DNA of 64,000 bases from Branchipolynoe longqiensis (taxonomy: Eukaryota; Annelida; Polychaeta; Phyllodocida; Polynoidae), in assembly GCA_030323885.1 (NCBI GenBank), contig CM059191.1, forward strand, positions 105,809,844-105,873,843, written 5' to 3'. Positions within the stretch are counted from its first letter, which is position 1; every line of letters starts with the position of its first letter. The translations under genes were made by a program, and so were the position numbers. This document shows positions 41,201-50,200 of the stretch, one piece after another. The notes under the pieces were generated by a model. It was not told the origin of the DNA, did not search any database, and saw nothing but the letters and a program-made list of their open reading frames with translations.

Positions 41201-44200
41201 GGTGAACCCTGTGTATGGGGGTGCCCACCTTGTAGTCCTACAACGGTAGAAGCATTTGAGAGAAGGTTGGATAGACATTGGAGTGGACACACACAGTGAT
41301 ATGACTTCAAGTCTCCGTCAATCTCCATTTATGTGTGTAAAAAAAAAAAAACTATTTTTTTACCATAACAAGCTGGCATTAGAGGCTCAATAGAGCCTAG
41401 ATCAGCCAGAAGAGGATCTGTAAGCACAACGCAAGCACACCTCTGCTACACGCAGCAAGTCTGATAACAAAGCTTTATATTCCTTTATAAATATAATATG
41501 AAAGCAGTTAGTTAATTGCATGGTTATTGAAATGGACTTTTTCCTCCTCAACCAGTCTTTGCTGTATCCTAGTAATGTCGAGTGTCAGGCTAGGTAGCCA
41601 CAAGTATCAATTTTGTAAGTCATTGGATTGACTCGGCTGGGACTCGAACTCCCAACCTTCCGCATGAGAAGCCTGCGTTCTACCGATTCGACCACCGCGT
41701 CCGCTCCCCGAGCATTGATAAACATGATAATTAGCTACATGAGAACTAGATACATGATAATTATGTACATGAGAACTAGATACATGATAATTAGCTACAT
41801 GAGAACTAGAGACATGATAATTAGCTACGTGAGAACTAGATACATGATAACTAGCTACATGTGACTTAAACACAGAACCCACTCATTACAAGGAAGGTTA
41901 CACACCCCATGACAGCACATGAACTCGTACACAAAACTTGTGTTGGGAAGCTCTTGTTTACTTTTATAGTTGGTAAATTAGTTGATTAAGCAGGGGAAAT
42001 TTCATTCGTGCATGATTGGTCTTCCTTATTCCACTGCTCCTTGCCCTATGCTAATAATGCCGAGTGCCAAGCTAGGAAGCGACAAGTATAAATATTTAAG
42101 TCATTGCGTTCGAACCCACGATCTATCAACATGGGAGACGGACGCTTAACTCATTCGGCCATCTCGTCTGGTTGACTTTGGCGTGAATTTTAAAAAAGAA
42201 GTTAAGGATAACTTACACTGAAGGTGTTGTAATAACAGAACTTGTCCTTTCGTATAACCAGGTATTGCCGTCCTTTCAGGCCTTCCATTCGAACAAAGCC
42301 CTACAAAGACAAGAGAAAAAAAATAGTCATGTAAAGATACAAGCATTCACTTATTTACTACAGAAACACCTCTCTAAATCGACTGAGCAGGGGATCGACT
42401 TTAAATGGTTCATTTAGGGAGGTGGTCGGTTTAGGAAGTTTTTTTATCGCTACAATGGTATTCTCTATTGTATGGGCGATCGTTTTGGAACCAAATAAAG
42501 CGATCCATATAGGGGAGTGGTCGATCTGTGGAGGTGGTCGGTTAGAGAGGCTTTACTTTTTTTAACTATTTGTAAGCACCTTCCTAGATTTTATTAATTG
42601 AATTTTAGTTATCACCCAACTTTGCTGTATTTGGGCCATGCGTCTTAGTCAGTTCTCAACCTAGGGCCTATGTGTTCTAACATTAGTAATGAGGGACGTG
42701 AATTATCACAATTAATTTCAAATTTTCTATTAAAATGACAGCAGAGTCCTAATCTCTATACCCTCCTCCCCGACTCGCCTCTGGATTTGGTCTTTATTTA
42801 TATATATAGTATAGTTATACAAATCTTACCTGGGTACAGATAATGGAAAGCTGGTGTTTTCCCGAGGTACTAGCCTCAGATAGTCATGGGTCAGGGAGAA
42901 GGAAGCACATCCGGGTCCAGCAATCATTTACATACTTTATAGGATAACAAATTATCTTAACTCTATATGGATACTATTGTGTTTTCGTTTTAGTTCTAGC
43001 GAAATGTGATAGTCATGGTAGGGTAGGGTGGGCGGGCCCTGACCCATGACTATCCGAGGCTAGTACCTCGTGAAAACACCAGTTATCCATCATCTCTACC
43101 CAGGTAAGATTTGTATAACTATACTATTTTACCTCGATACTACGCCTCTGGCTACTCATAGCCCAGGAAGAATTTTACGTAATCTCATTTTTTTTATCCT
43201 TTTATACTTTAATGTTGTAACCATACTATGTTGTAAGTACAACATTTAAAATTTTGTTTCTCACCTTGTCTTTAGTTGGTGAGTAGGCGAGTCGCCAGGC
43301 TGCTTGGTTTTTCTAGTCGTTTGTTGTAAGGTTTTGCAAACGATCTAGCCGTCTTCCACCCACCGTGCGCAAGGATTCTCTTTACCAAGATTCCTAATTG
43401 TCTTGCCTTGGAAACCATGGCTCCACGTGTTGAGTGGGACGTGTAGAGTCCAGTATTGACTTCTGCCTGTTTAAGCACCTTGATGCTCCATCTTGTGAGT
43501 GTGTCTCTCGAGATAGCTTTAGGAGGTTTAATAAAGCTGATTAGTGGCTGTCTGGAATTCCTACTTCCGTGTGACTTGGATATATAAGCCCTAATGGCTA
43601 AAACAACACATATCCATTTCTCTTCCGGAAAAATATTTACATGTACTGTGGACACTTGGTCCCCTGTGCGATTCGACTTTAGTAATGTCTCTAAATCGAA
43701 AGTTGCCTCATCCTTATCTATTTCTAGTCCATCCAGTGAGAGTGCCACAATCCTTTGGCCTCTGTGTCCCATCACCAGCCGTAAAAGAACTGCTAACTTA
43801 AATCCTAGTTCCTTCATTGATAAATGTCTATTGCTAGGCCATGCCTTGAATAGCTTAAATAATATCGACACATCCTAAAACCTATTATATTTGGGTGTGG
43901 GTGGATTTTTTTTATACACTGATCTAATGAACCAGTGTACCAGCTGATGTTTTCCAATCGTTTGTCCATCTAGAATAATCGAAAGGGCACATCTTGCTGC
44001 ATTAATTGCACCAAATCCTAATCCTTCATCTTCTAGGATTCTTAGAAATCTTAATATTTGGGCGATTGTAGGTTTTAACGGTTTGACTCCTTTGAGAAGG
44101 CAATGAAGTCTCCATTTCTTTAAATAACTTGTGTATAATTTCACCGTTCCTTTCCTCTAGGCATGTGAAATAAGTATTTCTTTCGTTATTTTGTCTAAAC

Positions 44201-47200
44201 CATATTGCTCTAAGTGTTTAAAAAAAAAAGGAATGCCAAAAGGGGTGTTGCCGACACGTCTTCGTGGACTGTTAGTGGTCCTTGATGTTGAAGGCTGTTC
44301 CTTTCTCTTGGGAACCTGACCACGTCTTTTGGTGCTGATGTTAATGCCGCTAGCCATGGTGTGTTTCCCATGCTGGTAGTGGTACTATCACTACTGCGTG
44401 GGTGTGATCCATCTTGATCTTCCTGGCCACTCTGCTGATAATGCTGAATGGTGGAAATATGTAATAGAATTTATTATTCCAAATTAATGAGAATGTATCT
44501 ACTCTGCAGCCTTCTGGCTCTGGATGCCAAGACACATATTTAGGTAACTTTTGGTTATTGCATTATGTGAATAAATCAAACAAACAAACAAAATCCTTCG
44601 CCAACAAGTTGATTGTTTGTTTGTTGTTTTATGTCCTAGCAACATCTAAGGTCATATCAGGACAGGTACCGACTTGTGACAGTGCGCACTCATGGCGACT
44701 TTATAGTGCTGTCCCACTGGGAAACCAGGCTGCCAGCACCATGACCTGGTATCCCACTCAGTCACATTATCCTGACACTGAGCACACCAGCCCTTGCCCT
44801 GTCCTAATAATGCTGAGCACCTGGATAGGAAGCGACAAGCACCAATTTTCAAGTCATTGGTTTGACTCGACCAAGGTTCGAACCCACGACCCCACGATCT
44901 ACCAGCACGGGAGACGGACGCTCCAACTCATTCGGCCATCCCGTCTGGTCTCTCCAACAAGTTGAAGAAAATACTATAGGACTCGGAGGGACGCCTCAAC
45001 AAGAATAACAATTGGGGATTCTTAAAGAACCCCAGGAATAAATCCTACCGGTGTAACTGGCTCCTGCCAAACATCTCTCCATTCGGCAACAGGCGGCTTC
45101 ATTAATAACCAAACAATGGATGCATTGTTCTAACGATTATATCCAATATGATTGAAGCTAAATGGCAAACAGTAATAACTTATTGAAAAGTTTCAAAAAA
45201 CTTTGTACGTGAATGCTAACATGAACTGAACCAACGTATCGAGTTTGAAAGATACTAACCTGGTTGGTTTTGTAGTTAATGTAGAAAAACTGCTGGAGCT
45301 GATCACAAACGTCCTCCTGCTGTGAGCTGATTATGCCAATTGCTGGACCCGGATGTGCTCCCTTCTCCCTGGGCTACGAGTAGCCAGAGGCGTACCGAGG
45401 TAAAATATATATATATATATATATTTATTTGCGATCCCAAGTGCTCGTTTCGAAGGCATCTTCGAGAATACCGACTTTGTGACAGAATGCACTTCGGGCG
45501 GCTTTATAGTGCTGCCATGGGGGTAATGAAAAGGAGAAATATTGCACCTAGAGCAGGAATCGAACCCACATCGCTTGCATTCCGGGCTATCACGCTAACC
45601 ATTACACCACCTAAGCTCCCTGATATCACCCCCTTGGATCCTTGCCTTAGGGGTCAGTGCAGGCCACTACAAAAGTACAATATGATGACCTAATATCCCA
45701 CTCAATCACATTACCTTGACGCTGAGTCGGGCAGTCATAGTTCTGTCCTAGTGTCATGGGGGTGGGGGTGGGGGGGGGGGGAGACAAGAGAGGAGATGGT
45801 GCAAACAAATAGGGGAAATCGCAGATTTAGACTCGAACCCACATTTCTGCCAGCTGGATTATTCGGGGATCGAACCCACAATCTCCGGTGCTGGAAAGGG
45901 ATACTGTGTCGCTACACCACGCCATCTGGTGGAACGCATGTGCTTGGCTTGGACTTGGTTTGTAAATGTGTTGGGAACAGGGTAAGAACAAAAGTAAAGC
46001 TTGTTTTATTTATTTTAACTACGCCTCTAGAGCACATTGAACATTTTTACACAATTATTGTCCTAGTTGTTGGACCAACAACCAGACTGAGTGTTGGTCC
46101 AACAACTTTATGGACACGACCAGTGAGAAGCCACCAATAGACAGACAGACAGCTTTGGTCTTCATCCCATCCCAATTCCCAAGGACATAAAACCCCAACA
46201 AACAACGATCCTACTTCCCCACACATTAGGCCTAAGGGCAGCCAACACTGCAGCCTGCAGTGTGACTAAGCGCAATAAACAAATTAACTTTAAGCTCCAT
46301 AATAAGATGAAAGCATACATCTTTCTAAACCAAAATACCTACCTAATTTTGATATTACATATTCAATTTGGATACTAGTGCACTCATCAGACATTGAGTG
46401 CGGTTTCGTGCTCATGTGCTACGCGGTTATAGGCCCCCCAGCTCACTAAAATACATTATAACAATTAACCTAGTCTATATATCTTTAACAAGCAAAATAA
46501 TAATAATAACAAAAAGGCAACCAATTCAAAATCACTAGACAAAATAACTTGCTCTCTTTAACTTTGAAAATTAGTTGAAAATTAATGAACTAACAAGAAC
46601 AAAATAATGGGCACTTGTTTCACATGTTAGCTGTGAGGGCTCAATCACTACCTGTATGCTGGATTGGATTGGATCTGATTGGAAATTAGGTCAGAGCAGG
46701 CATGAGTGCCATGGTCAATGCTGCAGATTTTCAACAATTTGGTTCTCCACCCAAGCAGTTGCTTAGGAGAGTTTTTAGGTACCGTGTTTGTGGAACGTAT
46801 GCCGTTGCTGTTACACATATGATACACAGCAGTGTAGTGCATGTTTTGTGTTATGCATGTTTTTTTATGGGATACACCGACTTATGGCGGTTTTATAGTG
46901 CTGCCTTACTGGTATATCATTCTGTCAGTGCCGTGGAATGACACCAACCCTCCCACATATAAAAAGAAAATATTTAAGCTTTACCAGAGAGAAAACACAT
47001 AGTAGTCTAGCACATAAATATTGAGATGTAATTTACAGTATTGAGGGTAATGTTGACATGCTTTTAACTTTTATTTTTCTATTTATTATTTCTATCATAT
47101 AAATAATGTATTTGTGTTATTTTGAAATGGGGAAAGCACCTCATAAGTATTGTACTTCTGCTTTCTCCTTTTTCATGTGAACAAATTACTGATATAAATA

Positions 47201-50200
47201 TCAACTTGTGTGTACATTGAATCGATCATGTGGAAATAAATATTTTATTATTATTATTATTACAGCAAGTAACCCGGACTGGGCATGCGCAACGGTGTCA
47301 CCGGCTGCACACTACACACGCGTCTATTTACAGGCAGGAATATCACGCACACACCCAGGGGGCATGCCCACCAAATCACCAGCACACTGATGGTAGTGTG
47401 TAATATAACTGAATCTGGGCTAACCGGGCCCCCAGTTATATGTAGTGTATCTATAGCCGTGTTTACACGGGCAATTGTGAAGCGAATTAGGCAAATCGAT
47501 TTATATGAAGCGATGTGGTGGCGCGTTTACACAAGCGAGTTTGAAAGTCTGTCGGACACCGGGAACCAGAAGCCTGTGGTCCGCCTGTAGTCGGCAAGCA
47601 CTGCTATTTGTTTAGTTTACACACGTCGATTCGACGCAGATGTACCTGCTACGTTAATATCGCTTGGAATTTAAGGTTAATTTAATTAAATTTCATTATT
47701 TGAGGATGTAATTCTGTTAAATATGATCGCATTTAATAGATTTCGGCCTAATCGGGCCCTAACACTGCCGGGCACCAGCGATTAGTTACTGCTCCATCAG
47801 TAGCCGGCAAGCACTATTTTATACTATCGCCGCCTGGGAACCAGCTGAATCGCTTCATATAAACCACCTGGCAAGGTGGATTACATAAAGTGAATCATAT
47901 GAAGCGAATCAGCCCTAATCCGCCTCAGAGTCGCGTTTACACGGCGAATGTGAGGCAAACTAGGCAAGGCGCATTATATGAGCCGTTTTAACTCGCCCGT
48001 GTAAACACGGCTTATGACGTGAATGTGGTTGGATACAACAGGTGCACGCCTGACCTAGTTAACAAGCCATGACCGACAAAGCCCGCAGTACGCTCGGCTC
48101 AAACTAGATGGCGGCACTATCTTAAGTTGACAAAATACGCACGGTATAGACTAAATGTTCCACTATTGACAACTATCAATATTCAATATTTTGAAGAAAA
48201 CCTAGATATTAAATAACAAAAGAAGCAAAATAACAGGCATGTATGCGCTATATCGCTAAATTCCGGCCATTCCGCAAACTTCGTTAAGAGATTTGCCGAA
48301 AGAGCCTTGAAAACACCACTGCGGTGTGTTACAGGGATCACTGTCCTCTCGACTTTTCTAACTTGTCGTCACTCTGGTTTCTCTTCATTCCACGTATAAA
48401 TCTTTCGCCTTTTACTAAAGATTTCCGTGGGGAGGAACAATACAATGAGTCTATAGACTAATTTTTGAGACCCTGCTTAACCGCAGGGTACCATTGAAAT
48501 GAAAATTAAATCCGTTAGCATCAGGGGATGCGTCCTACCAGTCTTTCTTTAACCGAACACCCACACTTGCTCTCCAGTGTGGCGTTTTCATGCATAGACT
48601 CAAACTCAAGGCATTGTCAATATGGTCGTGAGCAAAGTTTAAATATCTCTAAAACCATACCACCTATTAACAAATCGCTTGGTACACATATAGAAACCAT
48701 CTTTCCCAACAAGATTATATTACATTTATAAGGTTAGTGTTCTTGATTTCTATTAATTTTGAATAAAACTAATGTGCACTGCGCGTACCGTCAAACTCAA
48801 GCCATTGTCAATGGAGGTGAGCAATCTGAGCAATCTTCATACAGAAAATCCAGGAAAAGTGAAATATCTCTAAAACCACACCACCTAGAAACAAATTGCT
48901 TGGTACACATATAATAAACATCTTTATCAAAAACATTATATTAAAGTTATAAGGTTAGTGACTCATGACCATTGCCAATGCCTTGAGTTTGAGTCTATGC
49001 ACACGGCTGAAAACGCCACACCGGACCACACTTCGTCGACACCTCTCTCTATCTCCTGTCTGCTGGCCTTGCTCCTCCTTGATATGTCTGAAAAGAGTTC
49101 CAGGAGGGGGAGCCCACCCGCATTTCACCTTCTACTCTTACTCTGTCGGTGTCTTTGGCTCGCCGGCTGGTCACCATAGAGCAAATAGACACGGTCCTTT
49201 GACTCAACTCTCCTCATTTCTCTTTCCTAGACTACCCTTTTTTTTCTTTTTCTCCCAGGCATACTCCTCACCCTGACCAGGGGAGTTGTGTGCTTGGGTG
49301 GGGCCCTGTACCTTTGCGTTTTCTCTCGCTTTGTTCTCGTTGCTGGAACCACCGCTGCACCCATCTTTACGCACCCTTCCTCGAAACCCCTGCTGCTGTC
49401 GACTGGATACAAGTGCTCAACTACTGCCGGACCGAACAGATTCGGGGCCGCCTCAACACTTCGCCGTTACAACGTTGTAAAGATGTCCCCAGCTTCTACA
49501 ACACTCCCTACTGAAGATTAATCTTCAACCAAAGATTGGGCCGATTTATCGGAGCCTCTCTATAAATGTTGCAGTTCTGCAACCAGTAACCGTCGTAAGG
49601 TTACAAACCACCCCCCAAGCAAGCAAGAACTGATTTTGATTGTGGTGTGTGTGGTGTGGTGTGTTATAGAACTGATTTGATTTTGGTAGGTGTGGTGGGT
49701 GGTGTGGTGGGTGGTGTGGTGTGGGGTGTGGGGTGTGGTGGTGTGGGGTGGGGCGAGGCAGGGTGGGGCGGGGCGGGGCAGGGTGGGGTGTTTACCTCCG
49801 GGTGCTTTGAATCGGTAAGACCGCAGACTGGAAGGTGAGGCGTTTGAAAACCCTAAATGTACAATTTGTCACTTTCTTACTTAGAATATTAATACTAGTG
49901 ACGACCTCATTTCCTAGCGGGGCAGCATGATAAGTTGGTTGGTTGTTGGAGTTTTGCGTCCTGGCAACATCTAAGGTTATAGACTCCGACAACCAACCAA
50001 GGTCATATCAGGACGGGTACCGTTATCACTTATTAACAACACCAACAATAATTGTGTAAATAACTGTCACCACATACGGCTGGAAGATCAGTGTTCCGGC
50101 ACTGATGAAGGAAATATTCTGGTGAATAAAATATTACCCAAAACAAAAAGAGCATGGGTGCCTCGTGCAGTGGCGGCTATTCGCTGTGGCTCACCTCCTT

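Noticed and set aside
49288..49521. Overlapping plus-strand frames near 49.3-49.5 kb
   Set aside because: Three frames are open at once over pyrimidine-rich DNA. None shows a known motif. It could be a retroelement end, but that is not supportable.
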